Origin: Pogona vitticeps
Taxonomy: Eukaryota > Chordata > Lepidosauria > Squamata > Agamidae
Direction of reading: 5' to 3'
DNA: 64,000 nucleotides
NCBI RefSeq assembly: GCF_051106095.1
Contig: NC_135795.1
Span: 999,501-1,063,500, forward strand
This document shows positions 41,901 through 53,275 of this stretch, one piece after another. The first letter of the stretch is position 1; each line of letters starts with the position of its first letter. Below the pieces are notes generated by a model, which saw nothing but the letters and a program-made list of their open reading frames with translations, made no database searches and had not been told where the DNA came from. A program made the translations under genes and the position numbers.

Positions 41901-44900
41901 ACAGAATCCAGCCCATAACCCAAGAGCTGCCGGTGTGGCTAGTCCTGGGCTAGGCAGCTCAAGGGCCAGACTCGGTTGCACGTGGGCCAGTTTCATTAGC
42001 CAAGGCACGACATGGTTCCAAGTCAACAGGGAGAAGCACTCTGTGCGGTTTGAGGCACTCAGCCCCTGTTCCTGAGACCTGGAAGACAAACAGAATGACC
42101 CCCCCGCCCCCAAGAACTGGCCAAACGGTTGCCCAGGGCCCGTCAACCGGATCTTCACCAGTACTGGAGTCCCGGCTGACGGCAGAACTCACTCTGTGCT
42201 CAAAGGATGAACCGCATTCTCCACAGCTAACCACGGAGGGCTCAGGCTGCGCCTTCTGCAACCTGGTGAAGAAGACCTCACGAAAGAACACAAGATTCTG
42301 TGCGTCACGGATCCAGCCCAGCCCTAGGGTGCAGCATTGATGCACTGTGGCCTCAACCAGAATAAAGAGAAGCTCCGTTCCGGTGATCTGTGCCCCATTT
42401 AAATGAGTGTGTTGGGTCTGACATTGCCCTCAAAGGGGTGGTCCAGAATCTCAGCCAGTACAAAAGGTGGCAGCTAGGAGATGGACAGGGACAGGGCATG
42501 TGTTCATATTGTGCCAGGACTGTATCATCTTCATGACCAGGTCCTTGGAATCAGTTCCTTGCCAAGATCTGCCAAGCAACGAATTAGCAGCACCATGCAA
42601 AGCTCTTTCTGTTCCTTTAGGATTTTAATCCCCCAATAGGTCTCTACCATGGTGCTGTTTTGAATGCATTAGGGCTGCAGGTACTCAGACCTGCAGAAAA
42701 TAGCGAACCCTATACATAGCATGGGCTCTGACTCCATCTGGTGTCCAGTTCTGGTAATTACACTGTGGAAATCTGTGTTTCTCATTTTTTTTCTTTTAAT
42801 ATTTTCAGACAGTGAAATATAAGTGACTCCGTAATTGCCTACAATTATGGATATGAGGGTCGTACTGTAGTTTTTTTAAATTACATGTTTCTGGACTTTC
42901 CTGCCTTTGATTATATATCGTGCCTATTCTATCTTTTTAACAGAGATTGTATACATTATCTTAAACATAAGCCCTCCTGTGAGCTCCTAGCTTATAGGTG
43001 ACTAATAAATTTTAGGAACAAAATGGCCTCCTCTGAAGCAACCCAGCATGGCATTTGCAACAGGGAACAGGCAGATGGTTCTGGAAAACCCATGAGCAGA
43101 ATCCTTGCTCTCTTCTGCCTTGAACTGACTGCTAATCAGCTTCATTTGTTAGCTCCCATTTGAGAGACCTCCCACGGCTAAGCCTTGCAAAAGGCTTCCA
43201 TTTAAATTAACAGATTAATCTCTATTGAACTGACTGCCAACGAGATGCCTTTGGTGACCCTGAGTTCTAGCATGATGAGAGAGGGAGAAAGGCTTCAAGA
43301 AGGAGGCCTGATGTTAGCAGACCCTGCACAGCTCTTCCATTTTTAGCTCCATAAACAGATTTTTCATTGGGGTGGGGAAGCAGGGTGGCGAGGGACAGCA
43401 GCCTCCGGAGCCATTCTCTCTGACCATGAGATCTGGAAGCACAAGTAAGTTTAAACACCCCTGGCTTCTAGGTCCGTCAGAGGCAGGCAGAAGCTCATAG
43501 AAAGCAAACAGGGAGACAGAACCTGAAATCACCCTGCCCGGAGCAACGCACAGGGAGACTCTGGGCACAGCACAGTTAACTGGTTTAAAAGCTGCTCTGC
43601 TCTTCCTGGAGGGTTGCAGGAACCTTCCACTCCAACTGGAGCCACAATTGATGAGGCTGTGAGCAGGAAAACGTTCTCCAAAAGCTAACTTCTACTTCAG
43701 GAACCGAAGAGTACCTCCAAAAGCACTGGATAACCTTTTCCCAACCTGGAACCATTTGGGGACACTGGACTACAATTCCCATGAGCACAAGCAACTCCGA
43801 ATGGAGGCCCAGTTCGCAGGCATGCACCAGCAACATGGTCGGGAAGTGCCAGCAGGCGAGCAAGACGAGAACCACCACCTCCACACGCCATTTCTTTAAA
43901 TTTCTTCCTCATTTCTTTGGCCCAAGTGGCTGGACTCTGAACAATGTGCTTTCTGGAGATCGGGGACACCCGGCCGGTGAGCGCTGAAGCATCCTATCGG
44001 GGTGGAATGACATTTGGCAGGTGGAGAGTTGGAGGCTGCAGAGAATTCAAAACCCTTTCCATGGGGTCCCATTTCAGTGGGAAGTGTCTCTCCACCATGG
44101 CCAAATTATGAACTCGACATGCCTCACCCTCAGGTGAGGAACTGGGCCAGCCCCACCACCCAGCTGGGATCGAAAGGGCTTCACAAATGTAGGTGTGTTT
44201 GGAGCAGACCTTCGGCTGTGGTCTCTCGGAAAGAACCGGCAGAACCAGACTGAGCCAAAAAGGTGCCAAGGTGCCTAAGAATAGTTCAGGAAGGAACACA
44301 AGAAAGAAGCACGGCTCGGAAATTTCATTAGCATCCAAAACTGCCCGGCAGCTGATAATTTGCTGAACCAGACAGAGCCAATTTTGAGGCAGCAGAAAGA
44401 TAAATTAGAGAGATCATTAAAGGACTTACTGGCCTCCTCTTTCCAACCAACTGTGGCAGTTTTACCACGTGGCTCTTCCCACGGCCAGCATGGTGATTAT
44501 ACATAGCATGGATTTGCCATTCATGCTAACGTAAAAGAATCTGACAGACAGTATTCTTGGGATTATAAGCTCCTCTGTTTCAGAACATTTGCTTTTTTAA
44601 ATAAAGAGGAATTCAGCCGAAGGGCTCGCCAACAGGAGAACCACAGTATCAGGAACGTTATCAGAAATCTGCCATCGTGGGCCCAACCAGCCATCGTATT
44701 CAGTGCATTGTTTGCCCATGGCTGCAATCCAGGAGTCTGTCTGAACTAAACGAGCAGCAGAGTTGATTCAATGGGTCTATTTGAGCTCTGGCTTTCCCCC
44801 AAAACTGGGGAAAGGACGGGCTCTTTTCCTCCTGTGGTTGTTGGGAGGCAGGGTGTGGAGAAAACAGCTCCTCACCTACTTTAACTGCAGTTTGGCGCTG

Positions 44901-47900
44901 TACGACAAAAGCAAAATCTGCTGAAGGGCCTGAAAGACAAATGAACTCATTAACGAAGCAGCAGCCCTGTGCATTTTAAGCCACTAAGTGGCTTTTTCCA
45001 GTCAGTGACAGCACATTTCTCTTTAGTTAAAGAAAGACAAAATCTTTTGGGAGACGTCCCTCCGAGATTCACTCACAACTCAAGTTATGAGTTGTTGCAA
45101 GACCCACAGATCCACCCAGATATCTCGCCTTCTCTTTATCTGAAGAGGAAGAGAGGGCTGGAATTGTGAGTCCCTTTAGTAAACATCTAACAAGATAGCA
45201 ACGGAGATACTTTTTTAAAAACGGGAATAACGGAAATGCCAGCAGAAGACCAGCTTGCTGGGTTTCTCACACAAGGTGGTGCGAGAGAAGGGTCAGCGCC
45301 GGAGCTGTGAAAAAGCAAGGCCAGGACCACGAAGAAGGCTGTCAGATGAAATAGAGGACCCCGTATGCCAACACCAGTAGGATTCTAAGCCAGTGTTTGC
45401 AAAAGAAGCCCCATCCACCAGTTTCATGGCGCATCTGGAATGGATGCTCAGAAAGTCGGCTACAAGGAATTCTATCCGAGCAAACATGATGGAAAAGGAA
45501 AGGAGAAGGAGGATGTTTCAAGAGCCACAGCTGTGCGTTGACTAGCAAACAGTTTATGCTGAGCTCATTATTTCTCCGACACCTTGCATTACAAGCACCC
45601 AGATGGTGGAGCTGCTCTGTCTCAGTGGCCTCCTCAGGAGTCAGGAGAGCTGTGTGACATTTAAAATAAAACATTTCCGGCTTCTTACAAAAACACCTAA
45701 CTCCCAGAAATACCAGTCTTAAACTTGCAAAAGAGCATGAGCATGGGAGGCGAGGTGGGTTGGTGACATTACAGATACTGGCCAGTGGGCACACCAGGCT
45801 TCTGAAGTAGTCTATAGCCAATATCTACTCGATAGGATAGTTCAAGGCTGTCAAGCTATGTTCCCAGTGCCATTCAGATTTAAACACTACAAATCTAAAT
45901 TCCTAGGACTGGGGGGGGGGGGGGAATTAGAACAAGAAAGAGCACCAGATGGGATGGAATGTCACCCAGTAAGTACTTCACTTCCAACGAGAGAGAGAGA
46001 GGACATGATGAACACTCAAGAGCCATGTTCCTCCCCCATTTGCCAGAGACCAAAGAAGCCGCTTCAGACCCTGAGGGGGAGAGTTCACTCTGCAGAGAGG
46101 CCCTTTTCCCAGCCAAATTCAATATGCTGGCCTTTTAACTTGAGGCTGGAGTGGTAATTGGTATCCTCATTAGGCTCCTTAGTCTTGTGAGCTACCTAAT
46201 TCCGCATCCGGCTGTTTTTCCTCCTGGCTCAAGGCTGACGGGCGTGGATTAAGCACCCAGACATCAGAGGCTGCTTTGCCCAAGTCAGAGCCTTGCCAAT
46301 CTGAGATTGTCTTCTCTTCTCGCATAAGGAATGGCTCTCGGGGGGGGGGGGGGGACTCAGGCATTGGATGCCCCTTTACTAGCTGTGCCCCCCCCCGAGA
46401 CCCATAAACCGGAGACCCAAGGCTGGAACCGGGCCCCGTAAACATCTGTGCCCCGCTGCTCAGCTGCACTCCCTTCCTTCAGGCCACTCTGCGTATTCTC
46501 CGGGGCCTGCAAAAACTGGGTCAGCGCTTCCCTGAGATGCTCCACTTTCTTGGCGCGTTCGCCCAAACAGCCTGCCCCAACTAACGGCATCCCAGGAGTT
46601 TGGAAAAACGGCAAAACTTGAAGCGCTCAGTCTCCAGCTGCTGGGAACCTAATGGTGCTCCTCCGAAGGAGCAAGACCAGGCAAGTTCCAACGCTCCAGC
46701 CTCTCTGACAGAGATACACCAGATTTTCCAGAGCGCTGGAGCAAGACAGCCGTGTGGGGAGAGATGGCAACCTCGCAATACACCAGTGAGAAGAACAGAT
46801 CTCTTGGTTATTGGCAGGTACTCATCCCAACCTCCTCGCTCTGCCTTCCGTGTGGTGTGCAGCCGTGTGGGGCTGAGGCCACTGGCCGTGACCAAGACTT
46901 ACCTGGATGTTATCAAAGGATGCTCTGTTTGTCACATCGTAGAGCAGCAGCAAAGCTGGAGAGAGAGAGAGAGGAGGGAAGGGGAGGAAGAGAAGAGAAT
47001 CCAGTCAGTGCTAAGACGCAGCCAGAAATTAAATGCCACTCAACATGGAAGTGGGGGGCATTGAGGAAAGAGCCTTGTGGTGCAGTAGTTAAACTGCAGT
47101 ACTGCAGTGAAGACCCTGCTCACGATCTGAGTTTGATCTTGGGCTCAAGTAGGCAGCACAAGGTCGACTCAGCTTTACATCCCTCTGAGGTTGGTAAAAT
47201 GAGTGCCCACTTTGATGAGGGGTGTATGTGTGTGTGTGTGAAATGTGTTGCCAGCATAATTGTGAACCACCCAGCGAGAGATTTAAGTACTATGGAGCAA
47301 TATGGAAGGAGCCCTCTTTGCTTTTTCTCGGTCCATCACCATCAGCCCCCATCAGAGGGGGCCATCTTGGGGCAAGTGACCCCCACCTCCCGCCCACACT
47401 CCGCCCTGAGCCAGGACTCTTTCAGCACGCACGCACGCACGCACATACCCCTCTGAATGCAGCTGAGGCAAAACATAGGGCGCCAGCGACTCCATGTTCC
47501 ACGCTCAGTTCAGCCTGCATATTTCTGCATTTCTTCATTAGCATTTTAATCACTTTTGCTTAATGAGGTCCTTTCTCACTTCAGAAAGTGCTCACAGCCA
47601 CACAGCAATTCGAACTTTTAATTTCATTCCTGAATATTTAATACTGAGTGTCTGGGAAGCAAGGCGTGCTCCCAAATCCTGCACCCTCTTACCCTGCACG
47701 TCGGCTCTCCGTGGCTCCCTGGCTTGTCAAGACCAAAAACGGGGAAGGGTGTAAAATAGTTATTTCAGAAGATGCTCTTATTTTTTTGGAGGGGGAGATC
47801 AGCAATCCAACGGCCCACCTGCCCCAGGCAATGTCACCAACCCACACTTCTGGATAAGGCCAAGCCTAGAAAGAGGCACCTAGACTCAAAAGGCTGTGGA

Positions 47901-50900
47901 CCATTCTGAATGGCTCCCATTCCTGTCCAGTCTTGGAAGCCGAGCAGGGCTGGACCTGGCTGGTACTCGGACAGGAGATGACCAGCAAACGCCAAGGATC
48001 TCCAGGGTCCCAGTTTGGAAAGTATCGTGCTTCAAATTCTGGAGAGCCACGGCTGCCCGACAGAGCTGGCACGACAGGGCTGGGCAGATGCCTGATCTCA
48101 GCCGGTGTGAAGCAGCTTCCTGCATTCCTGCTCAATTCTTATTTCTTTGCAGTCCAAAAAACCACCACTATTTCTGCAGATCTGCGTGAAGGTTCCAGCC
48201 CAGGTAGAAATCTCTCCCCCCCCCCACCGCTAATTAACAAGAGTGTGACTTCAAAGCCTTTCACAGGGCAGCCTGCCTGCTTTTGGAAGGGAACTCCAAT
48301 TTGCATATGAAGGCCTTTTTGGAGAGAACCTGCTGGCAACCACCTCTCCTCCCTTCAGGCTCTTGACAATGTCAAGGGGGAGTCTTTGGTGCAGCCCCTG
48401 GCGGCATTAGGGATTCTGCACTGCAGGAGGGAAGGCTGCAGGTTCAAAGCACATAGAAGGCAGTGCTTTCTCCCTCCTTAAACTGGGCCGGATCCATTTA
48501 AACGACACACATACACACCAGCAGAAACAGGTGGCTTGATCTGACCCTAAAGGACCAACGGATGCTTCGTCTTTCACGGGGCTTTGGTGGCCTGTCCCAC
48601 TGCTGGATTAGAGGGGAGCAGGAGTGGATATTTTCCACTCCAGCATTTCTCCCAACACTGAAAGGCATGGAAAATAAAGGGGGGGCAGGAAACAGGACAG
48701 ACTCAGGATGGCTGGAGACCTGGGAAGAGGATGCGGGGGGGGGGGGCGTAAAAGCCTAGACTCTTGGAGCTGGAAGGGGACTTTAAGGCCATTGAGTCTG
48801 ACCCCCCTTGGCTCAAGGCAGGGATCCCAGTCAAAGCAGATCTGACAGGTGGTTGCCTAAATTCCTCTTGATTGCCGAAGTGTACAGAGCACAGAGACAG
48901 GCCCACAACAGAGAGCAAAACAGTCCACGCTCAATATGAGCAGAACAAGGCAAGGAGAATCTTGCAAGAAGCCGGGAAGGGGTCCACGGTCGTACAGCAC
49001 TCGTTGAGACATCCTGGAGACATCAGGAGTGGACAGTTTAACTGGCATGGTGTAAAAAGGGTTAAAGGCCCTGATCTCTGGATCTGACCTGAGCCACCTG
49101 TGATGATTTTATGGCCAGGTGACCTGAGCTACAGCCACTCTTGCATTAAGTCTCCCTGGCTTTGCTCCTGAGGAGACCCCCCTCCTTTTTTAGAAGACTG
49201 CCTACAGGGGACATGCTTGGTGCTTCTCTGGCTCGCCTCCAGCCAGGCTCCACATTGTTCCCAGATATCATTGGTGCTTGGCTGCCTTGCCCTCCCTCTC
49301 AACTGGCTTTATCTGCTCCCTGACTGGTTGGGCTCCCCAGTGTCATGACTTGAGCAGCAGGAATCAGAGGAGGGGCTGTGCTTAGAGAGACAGCCATCCT
49401 GGGTGACTCTTCAACAGGAGCCTCGAAGAGGCTGGAAAAAGATGGCCTGCTCTGATTTCAGGAGGAGATCTGGGGGATATCTTTCTGCCTCCAGCCCACA
49501 CCCCAAAAAGTATGACTTTCAAAACTGGAAACCAAAGTGGACAAAGAGCTTTAAATGCGACCCAGAGCCCTCCTTTCTTCTTGTCCCATGTGACCCAAAT
49601 CTCAGCCACGAAGCAAGCAAAAGGCGCAGGTTCTCACCGTGGGCATCCCGGTAGTATGCATGCGTGACGCTACGAAACCTCTCCTGCCCAGCGGTGTCCC
49701 AGATCTAAAGACAACAAAACAAGTCAATGCGCATGTAAGAAAAAGGCCCATTTGCATGTAAAGAAAAGGAAATCAAGAAGTCTGAAGGTGTTGGGGGGTG
49801 CGGTGGCTGATTTCCTTCTAGTGCAAGTGACAAGCTGGCATCAGGGGTTCCCCCACCTCCACCGCCTTTGAGCTGTTTGTAAACATTCCCCATAACTCGG
49901 TGGGTGAGTGAGGCCCAGAACTCACTAAATCTTACTAAAAATCAGTGCAATTAAAGTCAGGCATGATGGTTTCGTGCATTAACGTCAACAGGACCTAAAA
50001 ATGACCCGCGGCTTGGCCTAGATCAAACCTGATATGCCTTTGGAAACAGGGCATGCTGGTGGTGGTGGCATTACTGTTTTAACTAGCTCTTGGGGCGATG
50101 GAGCACATCATCCTCTGGCTGGACTCTGAAGGATGGTGAGGAGAAGGACCACACAGCCGGGGAACCACGGCCCACAGATGCTCCCCCCCCCAAACTGACA
50201 GGAGGTTTCTCGCCATGGGCTGCCACGCTGAACCTCAGCGTCTGCGGGGGAAATTCCTCTGGATTGTGGGCCAGTTTCCTCACACAATATTCTTGAAGGC
50301 TGGATCAATACACTAGTTTCTCCCGTGTTGGAAATATTATTTGGGTTTAGAGCTGTAACAATGTCTTGTTTTGCAAATGGCAATGAATGTTTATATATGC
50401 ACTTCTACAACAACACTTTTCAAATCTTTTCAGAGTTTGGGGGATAAACTAGACTTTGGTAATGCATAAGCACAGCTATTAATCACTGTCCTCTCTGAGT
50501 AGTTGTTTTTTTTAAAGTAATGCTGACATTCAAGCTTATCTTGAAGGATTAATTGTGGGTATCGGTAGTAAACTGCTAATTTTTTTCCCTAGCAGGACTT
50601 TATAATTATCTCAAAGGACTACATATTATGACTGACGGCTGGCAACAGCAAACCCACCTGGATAGAACTTGGGTTTTATTCTTTCGTTTCTAACATTTCT
50701 ATCCTACCTATTTTCTCCCATGTTTAATCTTCACAAAAGCCCTGCGTGGTAGGGCAAAAGCTGAGGTCCTTCTGTAGACCCTCCTCGTGAGAGGCGGCAG
50801 GGGAATGTCAAGCCGGACCCCCCCCATCCTGCCTCTCCTGGCCCACCACTCCAACCATTATGCCCACCGTCACCCACCCCCCACCTGCCATGCAAATTCT

Positions 50901-51252
50901 CCACCTTTGTGAACGCACCTCTCGGAGCGTCTGACTTCGCCCTCAGTTGGAAGAGACATTATTAACAAATCTGCCCCTCTTGAGCCCCTGGGTGGGGCTG
51001 TCCCTTGGGAGACAGCTAGCTTTCCCAAGGAAACCACTCAGTTCCATAGAATTGGGCAACATGAAGCTGAAATTTACCACCACCATCGTCATCTCAGAGC
51101 TGGAAGGGACCCTATGACTCATCGGGCCCGTCCCCTGTCAAGGAGGCACAGCGCGGGAATCGAACTCCCAACCTCTGGCTCCCAACCTCTGTTCTCCAGC
51201 AGTTCCTTACCTGTAACTTTACTTTCACGCCATCCACGTTCAGTACTTTATT
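35832..51252 (-). CDS. RAB26: RAB26, 3' seven coding exons (N-terminal part outside the window)
   Basis: RAB26 is a small GTPase of secretory and synaptic vesicles that links vesicle clusters to autophagy (family knowledge). Joining 51211-51252, 49638-49704, 46903-46955, 38134-38199, 37658-37714, 36921-36997 and 35832-35934 gives 465 nt: 154 residues plus stop, all phases consistent. Visible GTPase motifs: WDTAGQE (G3), GNKVD (G4, split across two exons) and ETSAK (G5). The C-terminus, STGCCRS, keeps the paired cysteines for geranylgeranylation. The piece begins at NKVLNVDG, so about 100 N-terminal residues, including the P-loop and switch I, are missing; no sequence for them was found up to 64000. 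The most likely confusion is RAB37, but synteny and the [10 protein letters not shown] and [11 protein letters not shown] segments favour RAB26. Confidence 0.95.
35995..36360. mobile_element. Tigger/pogo-like MITE with perfect ends and TA duplication
   Basis: 366 bp bounded by CAGTGGTGCCCCGCATGACG and its exact reverse complement, flanked by TA (35993-35994, 36361-36362). CAGTGG ends and TA duplication fit the Tc1/mariner superfamily, pogo/Tigger group. No transposase frame. The start is 58 bp upstream of the RAB26 exon 9 acceptor. Confidence 0.88.
36921..36997 (-). CDS. RAB26: RAB26 exon 8
   Basis: It reads [20 protein letters not shown] and on to FTAIA plus two bases before GTAAGG; it contains G5 ETSAK. 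Acceptor AG at 36999-36998. Confidence 0.96.
37658..37714 (-). CDS. RAB26: RAB26 exon 7
   Basis: It reads [19 protein letters not shown] before GTAGAG; VD completes the NKVD guanine-specificity motif. Acceptor AG at 37716-37715. Confidence 0.96.
38134..38199 (-). CDS. RAB26: RAB26 exon 6
   Basis: It reads [20 protein letters not shown] then NK before GTGAGC. Acceptor AG at 38201-38200. Confidence 0.96.
38494..38621. mobile_element. hAT-like MITE with 8-bp target duplication
   Basis: 128 bp with imperfect terminal inverted repeats (CATTGTTCCCCAACCTT against AAGGTTGGCCACCACTG), flanked on both sides by CTTTAGAC (38486-38493, 38622-38629). An 8-bp duplication and CAGTG-type ends are hAT hallmarks. 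Its core shares AACTCCCAGAAGCCTTCACC with the element at 52724. Confidence 0.85.
38630..46902 (-). other. RAB26: RAB26 intron 5, remaining sequence
   Basis: An intron of about 8.7 kb in total. It has a SINE head at 41575-41665, a (GA)n run at 41221-41242 and a hAT-like fragment near 43733-43800 (CTGGACTACAATTCCC). Non-repetitive TAAT-rich blocks lie near 41090-41400, 44300-44430 and 46100-46210. No further exon seen. Confidence 0.55.
41575..41665 (-). repeat. tRNA-derived SINE head
   Basis: On the minus strand an AGGTAGTGCATTGAGTGATG head precedes GGGTTCGAATCCCTG, a near-perfect B box, then a GGCCATGGAAAG segment: the start of a squamate tRNA SINE. Confidence 0.75.
46903..46955 (-). CDS. RAB26: RAB26 exon 5
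   Basis: It completes an Ala codon, then reads [17 protein letters not shown] before GTAAGT. Acceptor AG at 46957-46956. Confidence 0.96.
47065..47320 (+). repeat. tRNA-derived SINE (squamate type)
   Basis: GTGGTGCAGTAGTTAAACTG (A-box like), GAGTTTGATCTTGGGCTCAA (B-box like), then GAGGTTGGTAAAATGAGTGC, a (TG)n run and AAGTACTATGGAGCAATATGG at the end: the full module order of a squamate SINE family. Confidence 0.8.
47895..48130 (+). repeat. 5S-rRNA-derived SINE
   Basis: Positions about 47897-47990 follow 5S rRNA order: CTTGGAAGCCGAGCAGGGC, then GACCTGGCTGGTACTCGGAC and AGGAGATGACC, the internal promoter region of 5S RNA. A non-5S part follows and ends near GTGAAGCAGCTTCCTGC. Too diverged and extended to be a working 5S gene. 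Confidence 0.75.
48752..48830 (+). repeat. CR1/L2-like fragment
   Basis: CTTGGAGCTGGAAGGGGACT followed by GCCATTGAGTCTGACCCCCC, a common motif of reptile non-LTR repeats. Confidence 0.5.
49638..49704 (-). CDS. RAB26: RAB26 exon 4
   Basis: It reads [20 protein letters not shown], then AH plus one base before GTGAGA. It holds the G3 motif with the catalytic glutamine. Acceptor AG at 49706-49705. Confidence 0.97.
49705..51091 (-). other. RAB26: RAB26 intron 3, remaining sequence
   Basis: No exon, RNA gene or clear transposon identified here. Confidence 0.5.
51092..51195. repeat. CR1/L2-like plus Sauria-SINE-like fragment next to RAB26 exon 3
   Basis: CAGAGCTGGAAGGGACCC is followed by GGGAATCGAACTCCCAACC, a B-box-containing segment reading on the minus strand. 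It ends about 15 bases from the exon 3 donor. Confidence 0.55.
51211..51252 (-). CDS. RAB26: RAB26 exon 3
   Basis: A 42-nt exon reading [14 protein letters not shown] before GTAAGG. Acceptor AG at 51254-51253. It is the most 5' RAB26 exon visible. Confidence 0.94.
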
Positions 51253-52723
51253 CTGGAAGAAAGAGGGGGGGGGAGGAAAACAACACAGGAAGAATCAGTC
51301 CATGTGTTCACCAGGACGGTCAGCCTGCAACTAGAGTAAAACTGAATTTGCAGCCCCCTGCACTCTCTGAAGGAGGATGGCAGGGACCCACAGTCGAGCC
51401 AGACGGGGAAAAAGTGTGCTGCTGGGTGTGTGTGATAGAAACACTGCCAAGAAACAATTGCAAAAGGAAGGCTCCCCTTGCACACAGGCATGGCATCAGC
51501 CCGCAGCCGAGGCCCCTAGCGCAGCAGCTCAGCACCAGGTTGGTCTCCACAGGCAGAGCCGGAAGGCGCCCCCCCCCCCAAGAAAGCCAACACCTGTTTC
51601 TGCAGACAATCCTGCGAGGATCTTCCAGAGACGGCACCCTTCCTTTCTCCCTCTTGGTTGCAAAGGAGTTACTGCTGTACGTGCTGTTAAAAAGCCACTT
51701 CTCTCCTTTTAAAGAAAACTGCTTCTCTACAATGCAAGCAACAGTGTTGCAGTAATATGGTTTAGGATCAAAATTTGAAAAAAAGGGGGGGGGAGCTCAT
51801 CACGAACCATCTGTGACCAGCCGGCCCGCTCCCCCTGCAAGGAAGGCCCCCAAATGCAGGCAGCCGGTTTGATCCGTATCAACAAATGAGTTCTTGCATG
51901 TTTGTTTCTACCAGGAACAAGTCTTTTGTAAAAGTAAAAGCTCTTAATTGCCTGCCCAAGAGCAAACCATTCTTTACACACTACTACAACAGAGATAATC
52001 CTTTGAACCCTGGGCTCCCTAACCCACTGCGTTCAAAGGACTCTACACAACAATAGCACCCAATTTATGTCCATGGCACTGATCATGTAACAACATTAGC
52101 CATAAAGTGGAATTTGGGGATCCTATCATGACTGTAACATCATGGGAAACGAGTGGTTTGTTTCTGGGTGTTCCCTCCTCCTGTTTGACATTAAAGCCCA
52201 CCGGGATACACAAAAGCCCAACTTTTCTACCCACACGTGCCCCTTTCTCTGTCCAGCCCGTAATGTTGGGCAGCCAAACGGAAAAGCCGACGGGCGGATG
52301 TTCTGCAGACGATCTTGGTGAGGGAAAATGCGTCAGAAGAAAGGTCCTCAGTGAGATTTCAAAGTCTCCCCTCTGGGAAAGGCTAGGCTTAGAAGTTGAG
52401 TTCAAAGCCATGTCAAAGTCTCCAGCTAACGAAGCCGGTCATTAAAAGCTGAATACATCTGATGTGTCATGCTTGGTAAACTTGTGCTGGCAACACTGAG
52501 GTGCGTTGGGACATCTTGAGAAGGACCGGGCAGAAAAAAATAGGAACATCTCTGCAGATTAAAACCATCGATGTGCTGAACTCTCTCAGGGCCAGGTCCA
52601 AGCATCTCCAACAACCACCCTGTGAGGTAGACAGCAAAAGGTTCCTAGTGGGGCTGATGGGGTAAGCGGGTTGGAGCCACAGGGTTCCACTACTGAGGTC
52701 TTCCAGCTGCCAAGGGTTTAGGA

Positions 52724-52861
52724 CAGTGGTTCTTGACCTTGGGTTACTCAGGTGTTTTTGGACTGCAACTCCCAGAAGCCTTCACCACCAGCTGTGCTGG
52801 CTGGGGTTTCTGGGAGTTGCAGTTCAAAAACAACAGAGTAACCCAAGGTTAAGAACCACTG
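52724..52861. mobile_element. hAT-like MITE with 8-bp target duplication
   Basis: 138 bp with long terminal inverted repeats, from CAGTGGTTCTTGACCTTGGG to AACCCAAGGTTAAGAACCACTG at the other end. It is flanked by GTTTAGGA (52716-52723, 52862-52869). It is a hairpin-like element of the same family as 38494-38621. Confidence 0.9.
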
Positions 52862-53224
52862 GTTTAGGACATGGAGAGCCAACTTCAGTGTTTCTAATGG
52901 GAACTAGTTTTCTGAAATGGGAAACATTGTTAGACTTTGTGTGAAAACCTTGAAAAACACCTTAGGGGTGACACCCTTGGGTCAATCCTTGTGATGTCAC
53001 AGAGGCTGGGCAGGCAGCCTCTGTGACATCCATCCTTTCCAGTGTTGCCGATGTGACTTCTGCAGTGGGAAGCTTGAGGAGTCATGATGCTGGTGCTCCA
53101 CCCCCTGCCTTGTTCCAAACGGCAGGATGGGCCAAACGCTGGCATGACAAAGCAGGGAACGAGGGAGAGAGCAAGCTGCACAGCGTTCCCGTTGCTCCAC
53201 CAGAAAAAGAGACTGGGAGATCCT

Positions 53225-53275
53225 ACGAGGGTTGCCATACACTGGAAACAACTTGATAGCAATATAATTAGTTCT
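53225..53275 (+). repeat. BovB/Sauria-SINE tail fragment
   Basis: GAGGGTTGCCATACACTGGA followed by AACAACTTGATAGCAATA resembles the terminal tail GTTGCCATAAGTC..ACTTGACGGCA of BovB-type repeats. Confidence 0.6.

Noticed and set aside
47895-48015. A working 5S rRNA gene
   Set aside because: Too many differences from 5S rRNA, extra bases inside the promoter part, and it continues into SINE sequence.
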